Below, one piece after another: positions 11,199 to 21,725 of a stretch of DNA of 64,000 nucleotides (its first letter is position 1; each line of letters starts with the position of its first letter). The notes under the pieces were generated by a model, which was given only the letters and a program-made list of their open reading frames with translations, was not told the origin of the DNA and made no database searches. Source of the stretch: Scleromitrula shiraiana (lineage: Eukaryota > Ascomycota > Leotiomycetes > Helotiales > Sclerotiniaceae); the NCBI GenBank assembly GCA_028455995.1, contig JABELC010000005.1, positions 62,001 through 126,000 on the forward strand, read 5' to 3'. The position numbers and the translations under genes were made by a program.

Positions 11199-13437
11199 TT
11201 ATACATTTGGTGATAATAAGTCATATTTTACGCAGCGTTCAACCTATTGTAGTTAAGTTTTGATTAGTATATTTCCTTAAACAAGACATCGTCGACAACA
11301 AAAAAGAACACTCACATCCTCAATCGAAGCCTGCAGAAACTTCCTCGCCTCCAACCCCGCCCAAACCTTCAACATCGAAAAATCCCCCTTCCTCAACATG
11401 CCCCCTCCACTCTGCGCCCCCAGCTGTCTCAATATCGGCAACGCACTAGAAAGCAAATCGATATCCGGATTCAGACTCCTGCCAATCCCCTCAAGCAAAA
11501 GAATACTAATAACCACATTGACGAAATCCCCCTCCATTCTCACATGATGTTGTCGCACCATCGAGAGAACCTCATTTAGAATATCACCTATTTTCATATT
11601 TCCCAACGCGAGCGTGCGGCTTTTGACGCCGAGGACAAGATGTTGCATCTTGAGTGCGTAGATCTCCTTATCGATTACGGATTCGGGCTGTCGACAGCGT
11701 TCGCACATGAGATGGCCTGCTTTGTAGCCGTCGAACTCGGCGACTGCTTTGAAGAGGTCGAGGAAATTCCGACGATTGGTGGCGTTGAGTTCGGTGACGA
11801 GTCCCGTGTCGATGAATATTAATTGTGGTCTGAAACCTTCGTTGTCCAGTTTCACGAGCTCGGCTTGCCAGGCTTGGGGATCTTTTTTGTGGCGGCAGGG
11901 GTGTAGCCGTTCGAGGACTTGGGCGGTGACGTCGAGTTGGGATTGGGGGTTTTCGTCTTCTTTTTTGTGTTTTTTGAATGGGAGGTTGGGCTTTTCAGAT
12001 TGGTAGAATCGTACCATTATGTTGCCCGGGTGGAGATCCGCGTGCACGAAGTTGTCGATTAATAACATTCGGAGGAAGGCATCTAATCCCTCGTCTGCGA
12101 TGTCTTGTTGGAATACTCCTCCGCCGTTTTCCATGAAATCGGATAATGGTATACCCTGTGCGAATTCTTCAACTAGAACTTGTCGAGTTGTGAACTGTGT
12201 ATATGGGTATGGAAACCATGCTGTTGTTCTTGGCTTGAAGTTCTTTCGAAAGATTGATAGATTTGCTGCTTCAATTCGAAGATCCAATTGTAATTTCATC
12301 ATTTGTCCAAATTGTTCAACTTCATCAGGGAATGATAACCATTCAAATGTTGGAATCAAATTCAACACCGATGCGAAAAATGCCATAATTCGTAAATCTC
12401 TTCTAACAATCCTTTCCACTCCTGGATGAAGAACCTTAATCGCAACATAACTAGAAGGAACTCTTTGTGGTGTACTCTTGATCAATGTATCAACATTTTT
12501 GCGAACATTTTGTCGTAAATTTCTGGTCTCTTGAAGGTCCGGATCTCCTGGCATAGCTAGATCATGTTTTAACTTTGCTTTGTATACTTGTGCAATAGCC
12601 CCGACTCCTAGTGGTGTTTCTTGAAATTCTTCAAAGATCTCATCAAAATCCCGTCCATCAAATGCCCTCCTTATGATCCGCTTTGTGGCATGTAACGAGT
12701 GGGCAGGCGCATGGGAATGTAATTGTGACATTATCTCGCACATTTGAGTAGGGAATATATCAGAACGAGAAGCAGCCCATTGACCAAGCTATAAATGTCA
12801 GCAGAGAATCCAAACAGAATAACAGACCAGTCATTACCTTTATGAAAGCAGGTCCAGCTCTTTCCATTGCCTTGACAAGAAATTGATACCACCACAACGT
12901 ACCAATTCGTTCATTATCTCGCTGTTTATCCCTAGGTCCAATCCAAGCAGCAGGTATAGTAACAATAACCGGAACGAATATAACCACAAGGTGGAGGAAT
13001 CGTAGACTTGTACAAATTGGTTCCCAGATACAAGTATCTAAAAAGAATACTATATTATCTTTTACTCGTTGAAATCCCTGCACATCATCTCCGACTTTCT
13101 TAGATATCTCCTCCCTTGACGCCTCTAACATTCTACCTTCAGCGGTCATCTCTGTACCTCCATTATCTTTCTCTGATAACTGCACAAATGCAGCAGGACT
13201 TAATCCTAGTGCAGATGCTAGCAATATTCCTCCTCCTCCCTTTGGTGGTGGGGGTGGAGGAGAATACCAATTCCCTTGATTCCATCCCCATTCTCGTCCT
13301 CCATTTCCCCCACTACTTCTGTATATACGTTTTGTTGTTGTTGTGAATTGAGCATTGCGACAATAAATCGATGATGGTCGTATTTTTGGAATGGTTTGAC
13401 GAAGATATATTCGACTGATGGTCAAGGTCGACCTCAT
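11199..13437 (-). CDS. Mitochondrial ABC1/UbiB-family atypical kinase, ADCK2/Cqd1 type
   Basis: Three exons, 13437-12838, 12788-11316 and 11243-11199, encode 705 aa. Introns are GTAATG...TATAG and GTGAGT...AATAG, both phase 0. The N terminus is Arg/Ser-rich without acidic residues, a likely mitochondrial presequence, and a membrane helix sits near residues 147-168. The family hallmarks are all present. The KxGQ element (FIKLGQWAASR, K200-Q203) straddles the first splice site. An Ala-containing loop replaces the P-loop (GVGAIAQVYKAKL, about 261-273). The lysine of VAIK is residue 318, the catalytic loop HADLHPGN is 449-456, and the metal-binding IDTG is 526-529. These proteins sit on the inner membrane and influence coenzyme Q or phospholipid distribution; the LGQWAA form and the long insert before IDTG match ADCK2/Cqd1 better than Coq8. 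The gene is divergent from the cytochrome c heme lyase gene. Confidence 0.92.
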
Positions 13438-14334
13438 CTTCTTTTTTGCTTGTTCAATTCCTTTTCCATAGAATAGAGAAGGATAGTATACTATCGAGAC
13501 TCCATTGGTGTTGTTTTGTTGGTTATAGTGAGTAAGCTTGTGAGGCTTCTACTCCTTAGGTGAGCATTTGAGAGTTGTGGTGGTAGAGTGGTGGTGGTAG
13601 TGGTGGTGGTAATGAATTATAGTTAGTGACGTCAAGAGTCAGTGTTTATTAGAGCATAGTTCTAAGCCCCAAAAATCCTATAGGGATAAAAAAAGGGAGT
13701 ACCCGTGGACAGTACCCGTAAACAGTACCAGTGGACAGTATAAGTAGTCAAATGGATAGGTTTTAGAATAGTCAATGAAAACATCATCATCTCAATTATC
13801 AATAAGTAAGAAACAGTAAGAACATTAAATTGAGGATATATTTTTGTATATTTTCTATATAATTAATTATCTTCTTGATGTTTGAATATTTTTGGTCTTG
13901 GGTATAAAATGTTTTCGTCTCCTAAGGCACAACATAAGGCACAATATAAGGCAGAAGGTTTACCCCCCAATAATTTTCGGTGAGAAAAGCGGAAGCAACC
14001 GGATTAGGGATCTAAAATGGCAGAAATTTTAATTGGAAGGAATTTTGGTTAATCTTTACCGGATTTCCTTTCCTCATTATTTCCTCATTTTCTATTTTAT
14101 TCTCCTCATTATTATTTTATTATTATTATTATTCTTCTTCTTCTCCTCTTTCTTTGAATATCCCACAATATCGTACTCGTACATCATCAATCAGACTATT
14201 CTCTTGTAATTGAAAACTCTGTTTCTTCTTCTGTATCTCTTCTTTCATTAAATTCCTATTGCCTCACCCACTTAATTATTCCATACAACAAACCTCGAAT
14301 CTAATCTCTACTCGACTATTTTCAAACAGGCATA
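13438..14334. promoter_or_regulatory. Divergent promoter region, ABC1 kinase / cytochrome c heme lyase
   Basis: 897 bases between two start codons pointing away from each other. It contains a GTGGTGGTAG-type repeat (about 13575-13610), an imperfect repeat of the unit CCCGTGGACAGTA (about 13700-13740) and a long TATT/TTC tract before the + gene (about 14095-14160). No defined binding site can be named. Confidence 0.5.
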
Positions 14335-15456
14335 ATGGGATGGTTTTGGGATGATACTCCAGCGGCGGCTGCAGGCGCAAGAGATATACCACATGCAATT
14401 CCCAAAGGCACCGATGCTTCTCCTCCTGTAAGTATAGAATGTTGTACATCACTAAATCTATCATAATTCTAATAATTCATAGCCATCATGTCCTATGCAT
14501 AAACCCGGCGCAGATGCTTTGAAACCTGTGGCAAAACCTCCAACCTCCATTCCTACTCCAGAATCCGCTTGTCCATATACACCCAGGCAACCTTCTGAGA
14601 CTCCATCAACAAAGACATCTTCTACATACTCGAAATACAATCCTTTAAATTACATGTTCTCCGACTTGTCCCAAGAGAAAGCGAAAGACCAAGCGATTAC
14701 ACTACCTACCGAAAGAGAACCATCAACAATCCCCAAGGGCACTGGAGATGGAAACTGGGAATATCCTTCGCCACAACAAATGTACAATGCTCTTCTACGA
14801 AAAGGATATACCGATACCGATGCGACCGCGGTCGAGAGTATGGTCTCAGTACACAACTTCTTGAACGAAGGAGCATGGGCCGAAATTGTAGAATGGGAAC
14901 GCAGATTCAGTGGAGGTTTAGCAAAGGGGTGGGAGATTTGCAAAAATGGAGAGGCGGCATCAGTAGCTGGAGCAGATCTAGGCGCAAAGGTGGATGAAGT
15001 GGCTCAACCAAAACTGATTCGTTTCATGGGTAGACCACAAGAAATGACACCAAAGGCTGCAATGATTCAATTATTAGGCAAAGCTTTCCCAGAAAAATAT
15101 GGGTATGTTTCTTTCTTACCGTGAAATTTCGACACGGCTAACATCAAAATAGTACTGAACCTCCATTCGATCGACACGATTGGTTTGTTCAACGAGAACA
15201 TGCAGGAGAGAAGAAAGAAGTACGATACATAATCGATTATTATTCCGGTCCCCCAGAACCAAACGGAGAACCAGTCTTTTATCTGGATGTTAGACCGGCC
15301 ATCACACCAACAGCAGCTGTAGAACGTATGATGCGTTGGGGAGGAGACGTTTGGTATCGTGCATCAGGAGCATCTGTTAGAGAGAATACACAGAAAGAGG
15401 AGAGAGAAAAGAGAAAGAAGGAAATGAATATCGTTGGAACTGATGGATCGGAATAA
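14335..15456 (+). CDS. Holocytochrome c synthase (cytochrome c / c1 heme lyase)
   Basis: Three exons, 14335-14427, 14483-15102 and 15153-15456, encode 338 aa. Introns are GTAAGT...CATAG and GTATGT...AATAG, with phases agreeing. The protein starts MGWFWDD, as many fungal heme lyases do. It carries two CP heme-regulatory motifs, CPMHKP (C34) and ACPYTP (C61). The conserved core follows: NPLNYMF, then GNWEYPSPQQMYNALLRKGY, then VVHNFLNEG-like VSVHNFLNEGAW and WERR, then RFMGRPQEMTPKA, PFDRHDW, IDYY and FYLDVRPA near the C terminus. The enzyme sits in the mitochondrial intermembrane space on the inner membrane and joins heme covalently to the CXXCH of apocytochrome c or c1. I cannot tell the CYC3 from the CYT2 type by eye. 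The length is usual for the fungal family. Confidence 0.95.
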
Positions 15457-15965
15457 ATCGCACAAGGAGTTATAGCGTTCTTCTTAGCAATCCACTCTTG
15501 GATTTGGTCTCGGTTTTGGATGTTGATGATTATGATTATGATCTTATAAGGTCAATGAGTTCTTATCATGTTCATATGTTTTGGTTTTGCTCTCTTATGA
15601 GCTTGGATTCCTGCTAGGAATTACGAATACTACCTCTCTTCTCATGTATTTCATTGATCGATACCTCTATAATTTATATCCTGCTTTTATGAATCATATC
15701 ATCTTTTGACTGAATAATTGTAAACATCATATTGCTCAATTAGATACTAAATAAAGAATCAATGGATTTTTGAATCCGATAGTTCATGAATTTTAGTAGC
15801 TACGCTCTGATAGCCCTGGAGTTCTCCTGATAAGAGCTTGACTTGACAACTCCCCCGCACGAACATCTCACCCCACTACCGTATCACAGCACTGCGCCGC
15901 ACAGCATCCTTTAGCTTCACAGCTTCCCATCCCCTCACTCTGACAAAATCCAAAGAACCTCCACA
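15457..15965. other. Spacer between heme lyase and HRI1 genes
   Basis: 509 bases holding the 3' UTR of the heme lyase gene and the promoter of the next tandem gene. The last 120 bases are C-rich (about 15850-15960). No further feature is seen. Confidence 0.4.
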
Positions 15966-16992
15966 ATGCCACCAGAACCCTTCGTCTCAGTACGAAAATA
16001 CATAAAATGGGGTGTAAGTCCTAAACATCCTTCCTTCCAAGTCATGTACATCTATTAATACTAATTAATTAATTAATCAATTAGGATAGACCAGCTGGGG
16101 AAAATACAAAGTACCATTCCCTTCCCCATGCTCATGCCCATCACAATCCCAATCCCAATTCCATACTCCTAAACAAAACTGTACAACAAGAGTCAAGAGT
16201 TATGATATAAAAGCTAAGAGCTAACAAGAGAACAGTACACTCGTCCTAACATCCGCCGATAAACAATACGTCGATATACGAATTCTTGATCCTAACATCT
16301 CGTTACCAAATGATCCTGCAGATTTAACAGCGATTTCGCGGCTGGAATGGGGGTTTGCCGGGAGGGCGGTTAGTGAGGCTGCGGTGTATGGGGATATTGA
16401 GCTTGATGAGAGTGAGAATAGAAACGAAAATGGAGATGGAACTGGGGATGGAGCGGAAAATAAAACAGAAGATAAAGCCACTAGAAGCAAAAAATTAATA
16501 ACCCCAGCCCACACAAAATGGCACCACGAAATCGACTCTAGAATCCGCGATCCGGGACCGAATGATAGCGATGAGGGGTGGATGTGGCCGGGGGAGAACA
16601 AGAATGAGGTTATTGAAAAAGGGGAGATGTGGAATGAGGAGAGTGGGAGGGTAGAGGCGTATGAGGAGGGGTGGGTGGATTTGGATGTGCAGGGGGAGAG
16701 GAGGAGTTGGGTTTTGAGGAGTAAGGGGGAGGGAGGGAAGGGTATAGGGATGGTGATTAGGGTTGGGGAGTGGATTCAGGGGGTTTTGAGGAGGGGGAGT
16801 GAGTTTTCGGTTGTGAGGTGGAAGTTAGAGGGGGAGGGAGAGGGGAAGAGGTGGGTGAGGGAATTGTGTATTGGGGGTGGGCTTGAGTTGGGTGGGAAGT
16901 TGTTTGAGGATGGGGGGATCTTGGAGGGGGAGGTTTTTGAGGGGGAGTGTGGTTTGAAGTGGGAGTGTGTGCATGTTCATAGTTGGACGTGA
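15966..16992 (+). CDS. HRI1: HRI1 family protein
   Basis: Three exons, 15966-16013, a 26-nt micro-exon at 16085-16110, and 16236-16992, encode 276 aa. Phases agree, and the branch-like GCTAAC precedes the last acceptor. The product matches the Hri1 family (Pfam HRI1) along its length: SVRKYIKWG at the start, LVLTSADKQYVDIRI, EWGFAG at residues 62-67, GWVDLDV, VIRVGEWIQGVLR at about 196-208 and GLKWE near the C terminus. Hri1 of yeast is a cytosolic beta-barrel-like protein that interacts with Hrr25 and Sec72; its biochemical role is unknown. This copy has an extra acidic loop with Asn/Asp/Gly/Glu repeats (about 80-110). The 3' third of the coding strand (16560-16960) is extremely G-rich. Recognition is strong because both family signatures fall in one spliced frame. 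Confidence 0.88.
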
Positions 16993-17522
16993 TTACACGA
17001 TGGAGTGGAGGAAGTGAATGATGGCATTCCTATTCAATCGCTATCAAGTGATGAAAACTTCGAATGGATGCTGAATATCATTCATCGTTCAACATTCAGA
17101 AGCACATGACACACTGAGTATGCTGCATCAAGCACATGAGGTCGCAACGTTTACTTTTAGTACAGATATTGGGTTAGTTTGGTGATTAGACCACGTCAAG
17201 GCATTGAATAGATTTCGATGTTCAACTCTCTTATCAAAATAACAGTTTGTTATTATCATCATATCAATATCTATCACGAAGAATGAAGTTTCATTTAATT
17301 TCTACATCAAGAACCAATGAAGCGTGTCTGTCCCCATTTGATTACATTCTTCTTCAAGAATGCGCTTATAATCCCACGATACTTCCCCAAACCTCACTGG
17401 ACCACATAAATAAAACCACTTCAGCAATATTTCTTCCTATTACCACATACCACTATCCTTAATATCCATTTCCATTCCTTTCATTCAACCTGTAAGTAAG
17501 TTTACTAAATTACCCACCAACC
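16993..17522. other. Spacer before the hydrolase gene
   Basis: 530 bases with the 3' UTR of HRI1 and the promoter of the hydrolase gene. The last 100 bases before the start are rich in ACC/TTCC. A 71-codon frame at 17247-17462 lacks coding character. Confidence 0.4.
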
Positions 17523-19330
17523 ATGCCCTGGCTCTCCCGCAACGGCAGCGCAACCATAACCCCCAACCCCTCTGGAGCCGTCCTCTCCCCCCCAACTACA
17601 ATGGCCATCACCCTCCCCAAACCCCCCTCTATAACCGTTATCCCCTCCATCATCGACCCAACATGCGGTACCTCCCCCTCTCAATACCGACAATCGACAT
17701 TCAAGACCCTACGCACTTCACTACACCTCTTAATGCGCAATCTTTACTGTATCCCGCAAATGATAAGCGCGCTTCTCACGTGGAATATGCTACAATCGAT
17801 TCTGCGCAGTTCGTGGAAGGAAATACGGGATTTGGGTCTCCATACTGTGTTATTTATAATCGAATTCTGGGCGATGATTTTTATAATCCCGGCCTTTTTG
17901 ACGGTTCCGGGCGCAATGTTCGCGGTGGGTTGTGCGACGCTTTACGCATGTATTATGGGGATGGCGTGGGGACTTTGGGGGACTAGGAGGGTGGGTGAGA
18001 GCACGGTGCCGAGTCATGTTGATGGGGAGGATTTCACGGATGAGAAGTGGGTTTTTGTTAATGGGGCTTGTACGAGGTATGTATCTGCATCTATCTATCC
18101 ATCTATCTATTTAAAACCCATACTAACAAGCCCTCCCCTAAAAAAGCCACACCCAATTCCTCCACCACATAAACCGCCTCAGCACCATCTTCCACCGCCC
18201 CATAACCGGTATTCATAACCGCACACTCGGCCTCCCCCTCGACATCCTGCTGCACCTCCTCTCCTTACACCTCCCCATCCACCGCACGCTGTACTCCCAG
18301 CTCCGCGAGATGCTCATCTCGCCGGGTATCGAAAAAGTGATTTTGCTTTCGCATTCGACGGGCGCGAAAATCACATCTGATGTGCTGGATATGCTGCATG
18401 CGGATTTACCGGTGGGGATGATGGGGAAGGTGGAGGTTTATACGTTTGGGGCGGCCGGGGGTTCGTTTTCAAATCCATTGAGGAATGAACATTCGATTGA
18501 TTTGGGCTTGGGGATGGGGGTGGGCGTAGGTGTTGATGGTGCTAATGGGAATGCGAGTGTGGTGAATAATATGAAACCGATGGCTTGTGAGAGGGTTATT
18601 TCTGTAAGTTTTTGATGTTTCTCTTGATTTTGTAACTTCGGATTATCTTCCCTCACCCATCGAAAAAAGAAGAATCGGAATAAGAACTAATACACATGCG
18701 CAAAAACAGCACATAGAACACTACATCCCTCTAACCACCTCCCCCCTAACCACAATCTCCATCCTGCAACCCGTCCTCCACACCCTAGACACGCGCTTCT
18801 GCGGCCGTCTAATAATCCTCTCCGGCTTCGCGCACACCCCCCTCTTCTTCACCCAATACCTCGACCTCATGTTCACATACCGCATCACCAAGCCTAACAG
18901 CACGGACATCGAAGAACGCAGTTTCTGGGACGAGCGGGTGCGTGTTGATGGGGAGACGGCGGAGAAGAGGGAGTTTACGGCGGGGGCGAAGGGGAGTATT
19001 GGGTTGGGGATGGGGGGTAGTGGGGGGGAGAGGAGATGGAGTGGGATGGTTAGAGCCGAGAGGGAGAGTTTGGCGGCGGGGAAGAGGAGGAGTTGGGGGT
19101 TGGGGGGCATGATGGGGGTGGGGATGGAGGGGGTGGGGATGGTGAGGAGGGAGTGTAAGGGGTTGGAGGGGAGGAGGATGAGGGAGGTGGGACGGTTGGG
19201 CGGGTATGAGGGGGGTGGGAGGGTGGGTGGTACGGCGGTGGTGAAGAGTGAGGGAAAAGGGTTGGGGTTGGGGGGGTTGATGGGGATAGGGACGGGGGTG
19301 GGGGTTGTGAATGGTGGGGGGTTGATTTAA
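17523..19330 (+). CDS. Fungal membrane-anchored alpha/beta hydrolase-like protein with altered nucleophile elbow
   Basis: Three exons, 17523-18076, 18147-18603 and 18710-19330, encode 543 aa. Donors are GTATGT and GTAAGT; a TACTAAC branch lies at 18121. Residues about 100-150 form two hydrophobic segments (LHTVLFIIEFWAMIFIIPAF and the following Ala/Cys/Gly-rich helix). The hydrolase core follows: KWVFVNGACT (about 175-184), PITGIHNRTLGL (203-214), VILLSHSTGAK (S255 as candidate nucleophile), KVEVYTFGAAGGSFSNP, HIEHY at the start of exon 3, then CGRLIIL and HTPLFFTQYLDLMF. This order is that of a fungus-specific lipase-like family whose elbow is usually HSQGG; here it is HSTGA, so the first Gly of GXSXG is also absent and activity is uncertain. 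The C-terminal 140 residues are Gly/Glu/Arg-rich. A different open frame runs on past the stop to 19596 (see findings). Confidence 0.8.
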
Positions 19331-20158
19331 GGGGGGGTGGGGATGGAAGTGTAAGTGCAAGTGCAAGTAGGAGTGTGAGTGTCAATGGGAGTGAGATGGA
19401 GGGATGGGATAATGTTATAATTGATAATGATAATACTTTGGATGTTCATCGGACTCGAATTGGGAATCGGAATAGAGATAAGGATGAGGATGAGGGTACA
19501 CGATATAATGAGGATGATGAAATCGAGGGAGATACAGCTGTTAATGATGATGATAGTGATGTGGATGTGGACATGTTAGTTGCGGTATGGTTTTAATGTT
19601 TTGGTTTGGTTACTACGGAGTCTGGATGGGTTGTTCTATAGTTGTATTATTTTAGTTGATATCTTTATTTTAGCTACAGTTATTAATTATGTTACTTCGT
19701 TCTTCCCTTTCTCTTTCTCTCTCCTTTATTTATCACGAATTATACACTTCAGAAACTGCAAGGTATAACACACATCATGGCAAAACAATAACATGTCATC
19801 GAATATCACCACATCATCGTATCCATGCTCCAATACAAACACTGCTCTCCCAAACTAGATGCAGATATTAAATTTCATGGACAAATCCGAGTATTCGTTG
19901 TTCGTGTTTCTGTTGGTAATGCACATGTGGATAACGGTTGGTGGCACAGCACACGACTTCAGTTTCTGCAATTTAGGATATACGCAATGAATGGTATATT
20001 TAATCGACTTTTAGATATAGACTTAGACTTTTTATTTGGCTTAGATTTCAGCTTGACCGTATTTACAGTTGCACCCCTACGCATCAGAATTTCTATATAG
20101 TCCGACAGGTCTCAGGCAATATGTCTTCTCTGTTGTTTACACTTGCAGTCCTCACCGC
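19331..20158. other. Spacer with possible C-terminal reading frame
   Basis: Immediately after the hydrolase stop, another frame is open to 19596 and encodes an Asp/Asn/Glu-rich tail (for example DDDSDVDVD). It could be the true C terminus if a G-run indel exists, or simply 3' UTR. From 19600 to 20158 no gene is seen. Confidence 0.35.
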
Positions 20159-21725
20159 ATGATGGACTCATCTGCATACAGCAAGGTCATTGGAACTGTC
20201 ATCGCTGTTATCCTAGGGTAAATTTAACATTTTGTTACAATCCAAAGCACGGAATTTAATGGCCATCCATAGTGTTTTATCAAAAATGTCATCTATAATG
20301 CATCTTTCCACCCGTTGTCGTCCTTCAAGGGTAGTTTCATATGGACAGTATCAAGAATACCATTCACCCACTCCATGATAACCGATGTACTCCCCTATCG
20401 CGTAAAAGACCTCCACGACTAATATGGAGATATTGTACCGTGCATGATCGGCTGCTGAAGCAGAGACTAAGTTGTGTGCTTCGACTCCGGGTGGTCTTGA
20501 TGCCCAAACTTTTGGGCGTAAGAAGGTCTTGGGGACACATATAGATATCCTTCCATGGCTGGTGATCCAGAAATGATATTTTGTCAGGTGTAACGCGTTC
20601 CGTAAAGTTCTCCAGCCGGCTTTCTCGGATAGGGCGACTAAAGAACACGAGGTGACTGTGAAACGATATATTGATCTCCTAATAACACGACCCAACGAAA
20701 ACATTGACAAATCTGAAGGAAATGCGACTCTTGATATCATACAATGGCTCGATTTCACGACTTTTGATATCATTGGAGAATTGGGATGGGGATCGTCGCT
20801 TGATTGTCTGCAGCAAACATGGTATCATCCATGGATTAATATCGTGCTTCATTTCAAGGCTGTATTGATGGCTACGGCGATTAAATACTATCCGTTACTT
20901 GATGGTTTCGTTGCTAAGATTACACCGCCATCTGCGTTGGCGGATCTTAATTTTGCCCTTGCTACTGTGCATAGTAAGGTTGTTGGACGACTGGCTCGAA
21001 AATCCGATTATCCTGATATGATGTCGCATATTGTGTCGCATAATAATTCTTCTCCTGAAAAGGCATGGACAACGGGAGAGAATGAAGCTAATTCTATGGT
21101 CATGGTCGTTGCGGGTAGTGAAACATTAACGACTACCCTATCAGGTGCCATCCATTTCCTACTCAAGAATCCGCAATGCTTGGAAAAACCCAGCCGAGAA
21201 ATTCATACAAGATTTAATTCCGAAGATGAAATAAAAGGCGAATCAACGACTTCGTTGACCTATCTCACTGCTGTTCTTAACGAAACTCTCCGTATGTGTC
21301 CACCATTTCCAGATGGTTTGAGAAGGGAAGTACTCAAAGGGGGCGCTACGATATGTGGACACTTCATCCCAGAAGGAACAACAGTCTCCATTGCATGTTG
21401 GTCTGCCTTCAAGTCTTCAAGGAATTTTGCATGTCCCGAGGACTTTGTACCAGAACGATGGTTGAGCGCATCTACCTCGGGGAAAGATTTTGAAATGTGT
21501 AGGAATGATAATAAGGCGGCATTTCATCCTTTCTCTTTTGGGTCACATAATTGTATTGGGCAGCCTTTGGCTTGGTTGGAATTGCGACTTATTCTTTCGA
21601 GACTCATTTGGAATTTTCAACTTCGGGTGCCTACTGGGAGGGAAATCTCGCCGTGGGACGAACAGAAAATTTATTGGACTTGGGAGAAGGTGCCTTTGGA
21701 AGTGCAGCTCAGTAAGGTTAGATGA
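20159..21725 (+). pseudogene. Cytochrome P450, degraded N-terminal half (isotrichodermin C-15 hydroxylase-like)
   Basis: The 3' part (20652-21725) is open for 357 codons and has the P450 signatures: AGSETLTT for helix I, NETLR for the ExxR motif, PERW, and the heme loop FSFGSHNCIG with its Cys ligand. It has no ATG at its start and begins mid-domain. The missing N-terminal half can be read upstream but is broken. A short MDSSAYSKVIGTVIAV anchor starts at 20159/20162. VIYNASFHPL and RIPFTHSM, typical of the CYP family containing isotrichodermin C-15 hydroxylases, follow at about 20290-20390. Then stops interrupt the frame: TAA at 20420, TGA at 20456 and TAA at 20468, and the frame shifts at least once before AFRKVLQPAFSD at about 20594. 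The family would be an ER-anchored monooxygenase; this copy is unlikely to work. Confidence 0.85.

Noticed and set aside
17663..17986. A 107-codon ATG-started frame inside hydrolase exon 1, which looks protein-like
   Set aside because: It overlaps the hydrolase frame, which joins in phase to the family motifs FVNGACT and beyond; the overlapping frame has no splice continuation.
18809..19385. Pro/His-rich minus-strand frames of 185 and 111 codons
   Set aside because: Mirror image of the G-rich hydrolase 3' exon; composition alone keeps them open.
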